From positions 1,080,001-1,144,000 of the forward strand of contig NZ_CP166866.1 of assembly GCF_047495555.1 (NCBI RefSeq): a DNA stretch of 64,000 bases. The letters run 5' to 3'. Both the position numbers and the translations under genes were made by a program. Below, in pieces: positions 36,186 to 44,761 of the stretch. Below the pieces are notes generated by a model. The model was not told the origin of the DNA. It saw only the letters and a program-made list of their open reading frames with translations, and did not search any database. The DNA comes from Methanobacterium_D sp040373355. GTDB taxonomy: Archaea > Methanobacteriota > Methanobacteria > Methanobacteriales > Methanobacteriaceae. The number at the start of each line of letters is the position of its first letter. Position 1 is the first letter of the stretch.

Positions 36186-36680
36186 CTATTTAAGAGCATC
36201 CTTTGCCCTTGAACCATGTGTCAGAACATTTACAAGTCCTGATTTCTTTTTGGTCTTTTTGTTGATGCCTGATATCTTTTCGATGTGCTTTGCCTGTTTT
36301 TCAAGCTTCATCTTTTCAGGGTCTATTATTGCAATTGCCCTTTTTGAACATGCTTTTATACATGCGGGTGTATCAAGATCAGGGCACTGACTGCATTTTT
36401 GTGCTTTTCTCTCGTGCATTACTACTGATCCAAATGGACAGATAAGCATACACAGTGAACAGCCTATGCACTTTTCAGTGTCTACTGATTTCTCGTCAAT
36501 TGCATCAGTAGGGCATATTCTTTTGCAGGGAGCATCTTCGCACTGCTGGCAAATAATTGGGTAGTAAGAACCTTCTACTTCTCTTACCATGATTCTTGAT
36601 GTGCCGTGAAGTTGTGAACAAGCTTCTTCACAATCCATGCATCCATCGCAAATCTCTGGTTGAATTAGTATTTTTTCCAA
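36186..36680 (-). CDS. porE: Por operon 4Fe-4S protein PorE
   Basis: A 164-residue iron-sulfur protein with CDGCMDCEEACSQLHG (residues 11-26), CQQCEDAPCKRICP, CIGCSLCMLICPFG and CSQCPDLDTPACIKAC, followed by a basic Lys-rich tail (about 125-164). Like PorF it belongs to the CooF-like family and differs from it mainly by the tail. Located between porB and porF, 11 bp from each. It probably accepts or supplies electrons during pyruvate synthesis. Confidence 0.87.
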   Translation of the reverse strand: MEKILIQPEICDGCMDCEEACSQLHGTSRIMVREVEGSYYPIICQQCEDAPCKRICPTDAIDEKSVDTEKCIGCSLCMLICPFGSVVMHERKAQKCSQCPDLDTPACIKACSKRAIAIIDPEKMKLEKQAKHIEKISGINKKTKKKSGLVNVLTHGSRAKDALK

Positions 36681-36691
36681 GGTATTGCCCC

Positions 36692-37558
36692 CTATATTTT
36701 AAGTTCAGTACAAACCTGGTTAACATAAGTTTGGATTCTCTCTTTTTCTTCGTCAGCAAGGTGTTTAAACCGTTTTTGAGCATTTAAATATTCATTTACA
36801 GGTTTTCTTTGGATTGGCCTGTATGTTACTTTAAATTCACCATCGATAATTTCATAAAGTATCCATGCACCTGTATCAACAGCTAATCTTCCAAGTTCTA
36901 TTGTTTTTGATGGATCAAATCCCCATCCACTGGTACATGGCTGGTGAATGTGAATATATGCCGGTCCATCTATTTCTGTAGCCTTTTTAACTTTCTTCAT
37001 AAAGTCCTCAGGATATGAAATAGATGCTGTTGCAACATAAGGTACGCCATGTGCTGCCATTATCATTGGAATATTCTTTTTAGGTTTATCTTCACCAAAA
37101 CTTTCTTTTCCATGTGGCGATGTTGTTGTTGATGCTCCATATGGTGTTGCACCACTTCTTTGAACCCCTGTGTTCATGTAAGCTTCATTATCGTAACAAA
37201 TGTAAATTAGATTATGTCCTCTTTCCATTGCTCCGGATAATGACTGAAGTCCTATATCTGCAGTTCCGCCGTCTCCAGCAAAGGCAACTACATTAACATC
37301 ATCCTTTCCTTGTGCTTTAAGAGCTCTTTCAACTCCAGAAGCAACTGCAGCCGCATTTTCAAATGCTACGTGGATCCATGGGATTTTCCATGAAGTTTCA
37401 GGGTAAGGAGTGGTAATAACCTCGAGACATCCTGTTGCAGATACTGCCACGGTGTTTTCACCAAGCATTTTAAGAGCAAGTCTTGCAGCTATGGTAGCAC
37501 CGCATCCAGCACAACCTCTGTGTCCGGGAGCGAGTAATTCTTTTTCAGGTACTTCCAT
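36692..37558 (-). CDS. porB: Pyruvate:ferredoxin oxidoreductase beta subunit
   Basis: The 288-residue thiamine diphosphate-binding subunit. Motifs are GHRGCAGCGATIAARLAL (about 12-29, two cluster Cys), FAGDGGTADIGLQSLSGA (about 92-109, the GDG metal-diphosphate motif), and CYDNEAYMNTGVQRSGATP (about 121-139). A conserved cluster Cys occurs near residue 210 (HQPCTSGWG). With the A, C and D subunits it reductively carboxylates acetyl-CoA to pyruvate. Confidence 0.95.
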   Translation of the reverse strand: MEVPEKELLAPGHRGCAGCGATIAARLALKMLGENTVAVSATGCLEVITTPYPETSWKIPWIHVAFENAAAVASGVERALKAQGKDDVNVVAFAGDGGTADIGLQSLSGAMERGHNLIYICYDNEAYMNTGVQRSGATPYGASTTTSPHGKESFGEDKPKKNIPMIMAAHGVPYVATASISYPEDFMKKVKKATEIDGPAYIHIHQPCTSGWGFDPSKTIELGRLAVDTGAWILYEIIDGEFKVTYRPIQRKPVNEYLNAQKRFKHLADEEKERIQTYVNQVCTELKI

Positions 37559-37559
37559 T

Positions 37560-38711
37560 TTATGTTTCCTCCTCTTTGAGTCCTATCCAGTTAATTTTAT
37601 CTTCATCATCTGAATTTTTAGTTATATTGATTATATCTCTGATATCTTCATTTGAAACGTCACGTCCGCCAAGACCTAAAATGAATCCTCTTGCGTCTAC
37701 ATCCATCTTAGCTTTTATTTCATTGAATAGAACGCCTCCAATACCAAAGGATATGTTTTTATCCAGAACAGCTATTCTGTCAGCATTTTTGATTGCATTA
37801 AAGATTTCGTCTTTAGGGAATGGTCTGAAAACCACAACTTTAAGAAGTCCAACTTTTTGTCCTTGACTCCTTAATTTGTCAATAACTGCCTTAATTGTAC
37901 CACAGATAGATCCCATGGCTACAATGATTATTTCGGCATCGTCACACATGTAGTTTTCTACAAAATCATATTCACGTCCGAATTTTTCACCAAATTCTTT
38001 ATTGACGTTTCTTATAATTTCCTTTGAACCTTCCATTGCTACTTCCATATCATATCTTGCTTCCATGTAGTAATTAGGATCAGTAAATGTTCCAAGTGAC
38101 ATTGGGTCTTTAGGATCAAGATAAGCATGCTTTGGTATATATTCTGGTAAGAATTCATCTACATCTTCTTGGGATGGAATGGCTACAGGTTCAACAGTGT
38201 GAGTTAATATGAAACCATCTACACAAACCATACTTGGTAGAAGTACCTTTTCATTTTCTGAAATTTTATAAGCTTGTAATACAAGGTCAAGTGCTTCTTG
38301 AGCGTTTTCAGCATAAAACTGCATCCATCCAGTATCTCTTTGAGATATTGAATCTTGCTGGTCGTTCCATATGCTTAAAGGCGCTGATAATGCCCTGTTT
38401 GCATTTCCCATAACTATTGGGTTTCTTAAACCTGCTGCAGCAAATAATATTTCGTGCATTAAAGCTAATCCCTGGGATGATGTTGCGGTAAATACTCTAA
38501 CACCAGCACCAGATGCTCCAACTGCTGCACTTATTGCGCTGTGTTCAGATTCTACCCGGATATATTCTGCAGGAAGGTCTCCGTCTGCAACAAACTGTGC
38601 TAAATATTCAGAGATGGATGTTTGGGGAGTTATAGGATAAACAGGTACAACTTTTGGTTTTGCAAGTTTAACAGCTTCTGCAATTGCCCTATTTGCTGAA
38701 ATAACTTTCAT
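37560..38711 (-). CDS. porA: Pyruvate:ferredoxin oxidoreductase alpha subunit
   Basis: The 383-residue subunit contains the thiamine pyrimidine-binding domain (VVPVYPITPQTSISEYLAQ near 20-39, VESEHSAISAAVGASGAGVRVFTATSSQGLALMHE near 53-90) and a C-terminal transketolase-like domain. The stop and start codons of its neighbours lie 1 bp away on each side, so the four core subunits are tightly coupled. Confidence 0.95.
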   Translation of the reverse strand: MKVISANRAIAEAVKLAKPKVVPVYPITPQTSISEYLAQFVADGDLPAEYIRVESEHSAISAAVGASGAGVRVFTATSSQGLALMHEILFAAAGLRNPIVMGNANRALSAPLSIWNDQQDSISQRDTGWMQFYAENAQEALDLVLQAYKISENEKVLLPSMVCVDGFILTHTVEPVAIPSQEDVDEFLPEYIPKHAYLDPKDPMSLGTFTDPNYYMEARYDMEVAMEGSKEIIRNVNKEFGEKFGREYDFVENYMCDDAEIIIVAMGSICGTIKAVIDKLRSQGQKVGLLKVVVFRPFPKDEIFNAIKNADRIAVLDKNISFGIGGVLFNEIKAKMDVDARGFILGLGGRDVSNEDIRDIINITKNSDDEDKINWIGLKEEET

Positions 38712-38712
38712 T

Positions 38713-38955
38713 TTATTCTCTCTCCATTTTTATAGCTTTAACAGGACATTCTTGGGCACAAATCCCGCATCCTTTACAGTAATCGTAATCAATATCTTGT
38801 TCTTTATTTACACACCCTTCTGGGCAAAATAGGAAACAGTTTTCGCAGTTTATGCACTTATCTTTATCTACTGTAGGTTTGAAGGTTCTCCAACTACCAG
38901 TTTTATTTTTTGTACTGCTTCCAGGCTCTTTAACAGTTGCTCCAACAGCGGTCAT
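38713..38955 (-). CDS. porD: Pyruvate:ferredoxin oxidoreductase delta subunit (ferredoxin)
   Basis: An 80-residue 2[4Fe-4S] protein with CINCENCFLFCPEGC and CKGCGICAQECP. It transfers electrons from the thiamine site to ferredoxin. The start is ATG 38955, placed after AAAGGTGAT; the frame can be extended upstream to 38985 but that overlaps porC and lacks a ribosome-binding site. Confidence 0.93.
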   Translation of the reverse strand: MTAVGATVKEPGSSTKNKTGSWRTFKPTVDKDKCINCENCFLFCPEGCVNKEQDIDYDYCKGCGICAQECPVKAIKMERE

Positions 38956-38965
38956 GAAATCACCT

Positions 38966-39496
38966 TTATTTTTTAATTTGCTCATACGCTACTTTAGCGG
39001 CTTCAGCGTTCTTTTCACCTATTTTACCAGGGAAAGTTTCTTTAATAATCTTTAAAATTGAATCTAATGTAACTGTACCTGTTGCTCCGGCAAATGCTCC
39101 AAGCATTACAGTATTTACTATTGGAATTCCTAAAATGTCGAGTGCAATTCCAGTAGCATCAATGCTGTATGATTCTACGTTCTTTCCGAGGTTAATATCA
39201 TCGACAGTATTTAATACTACCTTTCCACCTTCTTTAAGGCCAGATAGAACATCAACAGCTTCTAAAAGAGTATCATCCAACACAATAACATAATCAGGAT
39301 TATAAACTTGATATCTTCTTCTTATTGGTTTATCATTTATTCTTGAAAACGCCATGACTGGTGCGCCTTTCCGCTCAGCACCGAAGAATGGGAATGCTTG
39401 GCAATATTTTCCATCTTCAAACGCTGCTTTTGCTAAAATCTCAGCAGCAGTTACTGCGCCCTGTCCTCCACGTCCATGAAATCGAATTTCGATCAT
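38966..39496 (-). CDS. porC: Pyruvate:ferredoxin oxidoreductase gamma subunit
   Basis: The 176-residue gamma subunit starts [25 protein letters not shown], the strongly conserved family start, and includes [11 protein letters not shown] and [13 protein letters not shown]. First gene of porCDABEF. ATG 39496 is chosen because GGAGGT precedes it; the frame continues to 39526 without family similarity. Confidence 0.94.
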
Positions 39497-39538
39497 ACTG
39501 TACCTCCATTCCTCATGTATAATCATTATAAATTATAA

Positions 39539-39548
39539 CATATATAAA
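39539..39548 (-). promoter_or_regulatory. Candidate TATA box of the por operon
   Basis: On the minus strand TTTATATATG ends at about 39539, some 43 bp before the porC ATG, predicting a short leader of about 20 nt. No operator symmetry is evident. Confidence 0.45.
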
Positions 39549-39825
39549 CTTTTACAGATTATTAAATTGTTCTTTAAAAATCTAAAAAAGTAGTACCAAA
39601 ATTCAATATTATGTAGTGTTAAACCATAAATTTTGAAATAAAATTACACATAATATATTTGAATACTCCAAATACATCCTTTTTATAAAATAATGCAATA
39701 TGAAATCATAATTGTTTAAATTATATGAAGAACTAATAGAAAATATTTATGAGTAAAAAGATAAATTAATGCATATATTATTTATAAAATTATTTTTGCG
39801 GTCTAATATTCTCTTTAGAGGTTGA

Positions 39826-40242
39826 GGAAACTTACAGTTTCCGAACTTTTGGAAATATAAGATTTCCAATGTTCACGAAACATAGTTTCGTAACCGCAAA
39901 AAAGCTATGCTTTTTTGAATGCCCCGAAATTCTATGAATTTCGATGGCCACAAAAATTGAAACTATCGAAAATCGAATATTTTCGATGTTTGAGAAGCAA
40001 AGCTTCTCAACCGTAAAAACCGCAGGTTTTTACATGCCTCGAAACGAAGCACTCGAAAACCGTAGGTTTTCGGTGCGTCAAACACGGTGTGTTTGACAGT
40101 TTTCGAAGGCTTGCAAAACTAAAGCTAAAGAAAATGCATAGCATTTTCTTTGCGCAAAAAATAGAATTTTTTGCAGTTTTGCGTCCCAAAAAAAATCTGT
40201 CGTAATCTAAGATTTTGACGCCGTGAAAATTTAAATTTTCAC
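39826..40242. repeat. Hairpin cluster D: array of about 14 distinct short hairpins
   Basis: Between the por operon and the DHPS-like gene, perfect inverted repeats follow each other with linkers of about 2-20 bp. Starts and loops: 39826 TAC, 39849 ATAAG, 39875 ATA, 39897 TAT, 39925 TAT, 39965 CGAAT, 39990 AAA, 40013 GCA, 40054 GTA, 40077 GGT, 40127 ATA, 40154 AGA, 40199 TAA, 40223 (continuous palindrome). Stems are 7-11 bp and all differ. An outer pair GCAAAACT/AGTTTTGC (40113-40120, 40175-40182) encloses two units. Linkers often read ATGCCC or ATGGCC. The unit at 40199 has a symmetrical two-base mismatch, as if decaying. This is a repeated structure, not a repeated sequence. Confidence 0.75.
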
Positions 40243-40278
40243 CGGCTTGATTTTTTTGAGGAATTTTTGAGGTATATT

Positions 40279-41847
40279 ATGAAAGTTCTTATAGTAACTG
40301 GAAAGCTTGCAAACAATGCAGTTAAAAAAGCATCAAGTAAATCAAATCAAGATACATATGTATATACTGTAGATACTCCAATTGCTGCTTTTTTAACTCC
40401 TAAAAAGATACTCGAAGAAATTAAAGATTTAAAAGATCCAGATTTGAGTTCTTTTGATATGATTATAACCCCTGGCCTTATACGTAAAGATGTAAGTGAA
40501 ATAGAACTTGAAACCGGAGTTCCAACATATAAAGGGTCAACAAGTGCTGCAGATTTAAATATAGTCCTTGATATGGCTGATAAATTAGAACTTTCATCAA
40601 AAACACCTGCTGATAAACTAATTGAAGAAGAACTTCAAAAAAGGGCGCTTCAATTCATTGAAAATTTTGAAAATGATAAAAGGAACGCTCAAATACTTCT
40701 AAAAAAGCCAGAAAACATTCTTGTGGGAAATTTACCTGTCGGAGAAGATTTTCCAATGAGGGTTTTAGCTGAAATAGCTAATGCTCCCCTCCTTAGTAAG
40801 GAAGAATTAATTAATCGCGCTAAATATTTTGTTGAAAATGGGGCAACAATGATAGATATTGGAATGATTGCTGGTGAAACAAGACCTGAAGACATTTCAG
40901 AAATGGTAAAAGTACTTAAGGATAATTTAAATGGTATTCCTGTTAGTATTGATACATTAAATCCTATTGAAATCAAAGCAGCAGTTGAAGCTGGCGTTGA
41001 TATGGTTTTAAGTCTTGATCTTGGGAACTATGATGAAGTTTTACCTTTAATGAAAGAAAAAAATATTCCTGCAGTCATTCTTCCAACTAATTTTAGCGAA
41101 AACTGGACACCTGAAACTATTGAAGAAAGAGTAAATGCCCTTGAAGAGTTAATGAAAAAATGTGAAGGAATTGATGTAATTGTAGATTTAATTCTTGACC
41201 CTGTAAACAGCCAGAGCATAGTAGAATCAATAATTGCCTGCCATGAATTTAAAAAACGTAATAAAGTGCCTTTATTTTTCGGAGTTGGAAACGTAACGGA
41301 ACTTATGGATACTGATTCAGTGGGAGCAAATGCACTTCTTTCTGGAATAGCTATGGAACTTGGCGCAAGCATATTATTTACTCCTGAAGAAAGCGGTAAA
41401 ACCATTGGAAGCGTTCACGAACTTTCAGTTTCTTCAAAAATGATGTTTCTTGCAAAAAATAGAGGTTCAATTCCAAAAGACCTTGGAATTAATTTAATTG
41501 TCTTGAAAGACAAGCGTAAAGGGGAGACTATAATTGAAGATGTTGATGCGCCAGTTATTGAAGGTTTAGAAGATTATAAATTCACTCAAGATCCTAAAGG
41601 AAGTTTTAAGATAACTGCTGAAAATGGATTTATTAAAGCAGTTCATTATGTAAAGATGAAACCGGATTTAATTATTAAAGGTGAAACTGCAAAGAGTGTT
41701 TATGATAAGATTATTAAAAATGATCTTGTTTCAAGACTTGAACATGCTACATATCTTGGTGCAGAACTTCAAAAGGCAGAAATTGCAGCTAAACTTAATA
41801 AAAATTATATTCAGGATTTTGAATTGTTTAAAAAACAGCAATATTAA
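40279..41847 (+). CDS. Dihydropteroate synthase-related protein (archaeal TIGR00284-like)
   Basis: The 522-residue protein has an N-terminal domain (1-150) starting MKVLIVTGKLANNAV, a central DHPS-like TIM barrel (about 160-400, with ENGATMIDIGMIAGETRP and VSIDTLNPIEIKAAVEAGVDMVLS) and a C-terminal domain of about 110 residues (LGINLIVLKDKRKGETII onward). Archaeal proteins of this family are thought to relate to methanopterin metabolism, but the reaction is not established. ATG 40279 follows GAGG (40269-40272). It lies just downstream of hairpin cluster D, which may be part of its leader. Confidence 0.85.
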   Translation: MKVLIVTGKLANNAVKKASSKSNQDTYVYTVDTPIAAFLTPKKILEEIKDLKDPDLSSFDMIITPGLIRKDVSEIELETGVPTYKGSTSAADLNIVLDMADKLELSSKTPADKLIEEELQKRALQFIENFENDKRNAQILLKKPENILVGNLPVGEDFPMRVLAEIANAPLLSKEELINRAKYFVENGATMIDIGMIAGETRPEDISEMVKVLKDNLNGIPVSIDTLNPIEIKAAVEAGVDMVLSLDLGNYDEVLPLMKEKNIPAVILPTNFSENWTPETIEERVNALEELMKKCEGIDVIVDLILDPVNSQSIVESIIACHEFKKRNKVPLFFGVGNVTELMDTDSVGANALLSGIAMELGASILFTPEESGKTIGSVHELSVSSKMMFLAKNRGSIPKDLGINLIVLKDKRKGETIIEDVDAPVIEGLEDYKFTQDPKGSFKITAENGFIKAVHYVKMKPDLIIKGETAKSVYDKIIKNDLVSRLEHATYLGAELQKAEIAAKLNKNYIQDFELFKKQQY

Positions 41848-41917
41848 CATTAAATCTAGTTAATTTAAAAAATAAAAAATATTTAGGTTTTTAAAGGTCT
41901 ACAATTTCATTATATTA

Positions 41918-42301
41918 CTAAAAGCAAGGACATAAGCCGATTGCATCGCTTATTGTTAATACACCGGAAGGAGTGTATACCCAATGCCAGTTAGCTGCCC
42001 AATATCCTGCTGGAAGCCCTGCATTTTCAAGACCATTTATTTTATTCCATGTAATTGTTGTACCATCATCAAATGTTAGTACAGCAGACACAACTGGATG
42101 ATTGTGTGGTCCAATATCGTAATGGATAGCTCCTCTATCATTTCCATTTCTGTATCCATCAGCGGAATCTGTACATCCACATCCAAATTGCACTGTTAAT
42201 GTCCCAAGATCTTCAGATTGTGTTGGGGCTGAACTAACGGATCCTGCAGCAATTAATGCCATTATCAGTACTAGTAAAATAGATAATAGGTTTTTTATCA
42301 T
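41918..42301 (-). CDS. Small exported protein of unknown function, Cys-containing
   Basis: A 127-residue protein with a clear signal peptide (residues 3-25, LLSILLVLIMALIAAGSVSSA) and a compact mature domain of about 100 residues. The mature part carries GCGC near 40-43, CPCF at the very end, and aromatic-rich WAANWHWVYTP, suggesting a beta-structured, possibly disulfide- or metal-stabilised domain. I do not recognise the family. GGAGG precedes the ATG. Monocistronic. Confidence 0.7.
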   Translation of the reverse strand: MIKNLLSILLVLIMALIAAGSVSSAPTQSEDLGTLTVQFGCGCTDSADGYRNGNDRGAIHYDIGPHNHPVVSAVLTFDDGTTITWNKINGLENAGLPAGYWAANWHWVYTPSGVLTISDAIGLCPCF

Positions 42302-42512
42302 TTCATTTCACCTCCTTTGCTTAATAAATTCTAAAAGTATTACAAATATAACTAATAGTATAATATGTTATTATAATAATAAATAGTTTAATATTCTTGA
42401 TAAAGATGCTTTTTATAAATATATAAGAAGTTTAATGAAAATATTGTAAATAAAATAATATTGAAATTGATTAATCTAAATGGTATCATTTATTTTTAAT
42501 TGGAGCATTAAA

Positions 42513-43439
42513 ATGAAAACATGTACAAAATGTGGAGCTACACAAGTTATAATAAAAAGAAAAGCTTCAGGACAAATGCTTTGTCAAGAATGTTTCATAA
42601 ACTCAACAACTGAAAAAGTTTTGAAGGGCATTCGCAGAAACAAACTTATAGAAAAGGGAGATAAGGTTGCAGTTGCATTATCTGGTGGAAAAGATAGTGT
42701 AATGGTTCTAGATATTCTAAGCTCTCTTTATGAACGCAATATAATCGATCTTTTTGCAATAACCATAGATGAAGGAATAGCAGGATACAGAAAACATGGT
42801 ATAGATATTGCTATAAAAAATGCAAGAAAATTAGGTATAGATCATAAAATAGCTTCAATTAAAGATTATTTTGGTAAAGACCTTGATGAAATCATGGATC
42901 ACGAATCAAGGGAACATGGAGCATGTACTTATTGCGGAGTTTTTAGAAGGTGGATTATTAACAAAATAGCGCGTGATGAAGGAGCTACAAAGATTGCAAC
43001 TGGCCATAATTTAGACGATGAAACTCAGGCAATACTTATGAACTATCTTGAAGGAAATATAGATAATTTAATGCGTATTGGTGCTAAAACAGAGCCACAA
43101 AGTGATAAATTCACTGTTAAAATCAAACCACTTCGAGAAATTCCTGAAAAGGAAATTGGACTTTATGTTGTTGCTAAAGAACTGGATGTACATTTTGATG
43201 AATGTCCATATTCAAAAGAGTCTTTCAGAGGAGAAGTAGGTCGTTTTATTAAAGATTTATCTATAAATAGGCCCACTATAATGTATTCAACTCTTAAGGG
43301 TTTTGATAAAATAAAACCTGCCATAAAAAAAGAATTTGGGAACAAAAAGATTAAAATGGATAACTGCATTAAATGTGGTGAACCGGCGTCACATGAGCTT
43401 TGCAGAGCTTGTTTATTTGCCAAAAAACTTGAACAGTGA
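42513..43439 (+). CDS. tRNA 2-thiolation ATP-pyrophosphatase (Ncs6/TtcA/CTU1 family)
   Basis: The enzyme adenylates a tRNA base and inserts sulfur, most likely at U34. The 308-residue protein has an N-terminal zinc ribbon (CTKCGA and CQEC), the PP-loop SGGKDS near 57-62, the central CTYCGVFRRWI near 134-144 with catalytic Cys, TGHNLDDETQ, a later ECPYS, and a C-terminal zinc ribbon (CIKCGEPASHELCRAC). ATG 42513 follows GGAG. The next gene, 4 bp on, encodes a ubiquitin-like sulfur carrier, which is the expected partner. Confidence 0.9.
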   Translation: MKTCTKCGATQVIIKRKASGQMLCQECFINSTTEKVLKGIRRNKLIEKGDKVAVALSGGKDSVMVLDILSSLYERNIIDLFAITIDEGIAGYRKHGIDIAIKNARKLGIDHKIASIKDYFGKDLDEIMDHESREHGACTYCGVFRRWIINKIARDEGATKIATGHNLDDETQAILMNYLEGNIDNLMRIGAKTEPQSDKFTVKIKPLREIPEKEIGLYVVAKELDVHFDECPYSKESFRGEVGRFIKDLSINRPTIMYSTLKGFDKIKPAIKKEFGNKKIKMDNCIKCGEPASHELCRACLFAKKLEQ

Positions 43440-43443
43440 TAAA

Positions 43444-43644
43444 ATGGAAGTTACAGTGATATATGAGAAAAGAGAACATAAAAAAGAAATTCCAGAAAAT
43501 ACCAGTGTTAAAGAAGTATTAGATTTAATGGATATATCTTCAGAAACAGTTGTTGTCAAGCGCAATAATGAAATCATTATTGATGAAGAAAATTTAGATG
43601 ATGAAGATGTAATTGAAGTAATCCGTGTTATATATGGTGGTTAA
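43444..43644 (+). CDS. Ubiquitin-like sulfur carrier protein (MoaD/ThiS/SAMP2-like)
   Basis: A 66-residue beta-grasp protein (MEVTVIYEKREHKKEIPEN, then VKEVLDLMDISSETVVVKRNN) ending in the diglycine YGG that is activated by an E1-like enzyme to a thiocarboxylate. GTGAT of the upstream gene's end serves as ribosome-binding site for ATG 43444. Adjacent to the tRNA thiolase, it probably carries sulfur for tRNA 2-thiouridine, as Urm1 and SAMP2 do. No E1 gene is in the window. Confidence 0.87.
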   Translation: MEVTVIYEKREHKKEIPENTSVKEVLDLMDISSETVVVKRNNEIIIDEENLDDEDVIEVIRVIYGG

Positions 43645-43709
43645 TGTCATTAACTAAACTTTATTATCTAAAAACGGAATATATAATGCTTAAATCTGGA
43701 TGTGAATAA

Positions 43710-44723
43710 GTGGAAATAACAAGCTTAATTGAAAATAAGATAGCAAAATATTTTACAATTAAAAGCCTCCATATTGAAGAAAAAGCATTTTATTTCGATG
43801 TTTGGAATTATTCACGTGAAAATTTTCTTCATTTAATTGATGAACTGGATGAAATAGGATATATTCCATTTATTGATGAATATGACAGTACTTATAGAAT
43901 AAATATAGCCAAAAAACCTGAATCTGCTAAATCAAGAATTCATATTAATGCTATTTTATTTTTAGCTACAGTTCTTTCCACTGTTTTTGTAGGATATTTA
44001 TGGGAAGGTAATATTCTAGATGGAATAGTATTTTCAGCAGCTATTTTGGCAATAGTTGGAACTCATGAAACTGCTCATTATCTAGCTGCAAAAAAACATG
44101 ACGTAAAAGCTACATTACCCTATTTTATACCAGCACCGAATATGATCGGTACTTTTGGGGCAGTTATAAATATAAAATCTGCAATTCCTAATAAAAACGC
44201 CCTCTTTGACCTTGGAGTAAGTGGGCCAATTGCAGGATTTATAGTTGCTGTTCCAGTTCTTATAATAGGGATTTATTATTCTACTATTGTCCCAATGAGT
44301 AATGAACCCGTTCTTTTATTCTATTCATCCCCAATCATGAGTATTATGGAATATTTCATTACTTCAGTTCCTGATGGATATTATATGCAGTTGAATCCAT
44401 TAATATTAGCAGGATGGGTTGGTATAGTTATTACAATGCTTAATTTAATGCCAATAGCTGTTTTAGATGGCGGACATATTTCAAGGTCTATTTTTAGTGC
44501 TAAAATACATCAATATATATCAATAGTTGCAGTAATAGTAATGGCACTTCTTGGATGGTATTTAATGGCAGCTTTATTAGTTGGATTTATTTTATTCATG
44601 TCACGAAGGCATCCTGGAGCGTTGGATAATGTTTCAAAATTAAGTAAAAATAGAAAAATTTTAGCAATAGTAATGGTTATAATATTTATTCTCTGTTTAT
44701 CTCCAGCTCCCCAAATAGTTTAG
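43710..44723 (+). CDS. Site-2 protease family intramembrane metalloprotease
   Basis: The 337-residue protein has a soluble N-terminal domain (1-85) and about six membrane segments. The zinc-binding GTHETAHYLAAKKH (near 128-141) gives HExxH, and NLMPIAVLDGGHI (near 248-260) supplies the Asp ligand. S2P-type enzymes cut membrane-bound regulators or signal peptides. The GTG start at 43710 is about 65 bp from the preceding gene. The substrate is unknown. Confidence 0.88.
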   Translation: MEITSLIENKIAKYFTIKSLHIEEKAFYFDVWNYSRENFLHLIDELDEIGYIPFIDEYDSTYRINIAKKPESAKSRIHINAILFLATVLSTVFVGYLWEGNILDGIVFSAAILAIVGTHETAHYLAAKKHDVKATLPYFIPAPNMIGTFGAVINIKSAIPNKNALFDLGVSGPIAGFIVAVPVLIIGIYYSTIVPMSNEPVLLFYSSPIMSIMEYFITSVPDGYYMQLNPLILAGWVGIVITMLNLMPIAVLDGGHISRSIFSAKIHQYISIVAVIVMALLGWYLMAALLVGFILFMSRRHPGALDNVSKLSKNRKILAIVMVIIFILCLSPAPQIV

Positions 44724-44761
44724 ATTACAGTTATATTATTTTAAATTTTAAAGTGATTAAA

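Noticed and set aside
40007..40189. 60-codon open frame on the minus strand
   Set aside because: It lies wholly inside the hairpin array and reflects its palindromic composition; no ribosome-binding site.
39826..40242. CRISPR array
   Set aside because: Units are self-complementary and differ in sequence; no constant repeat, no spacers of regular length and no cas genes nearby.
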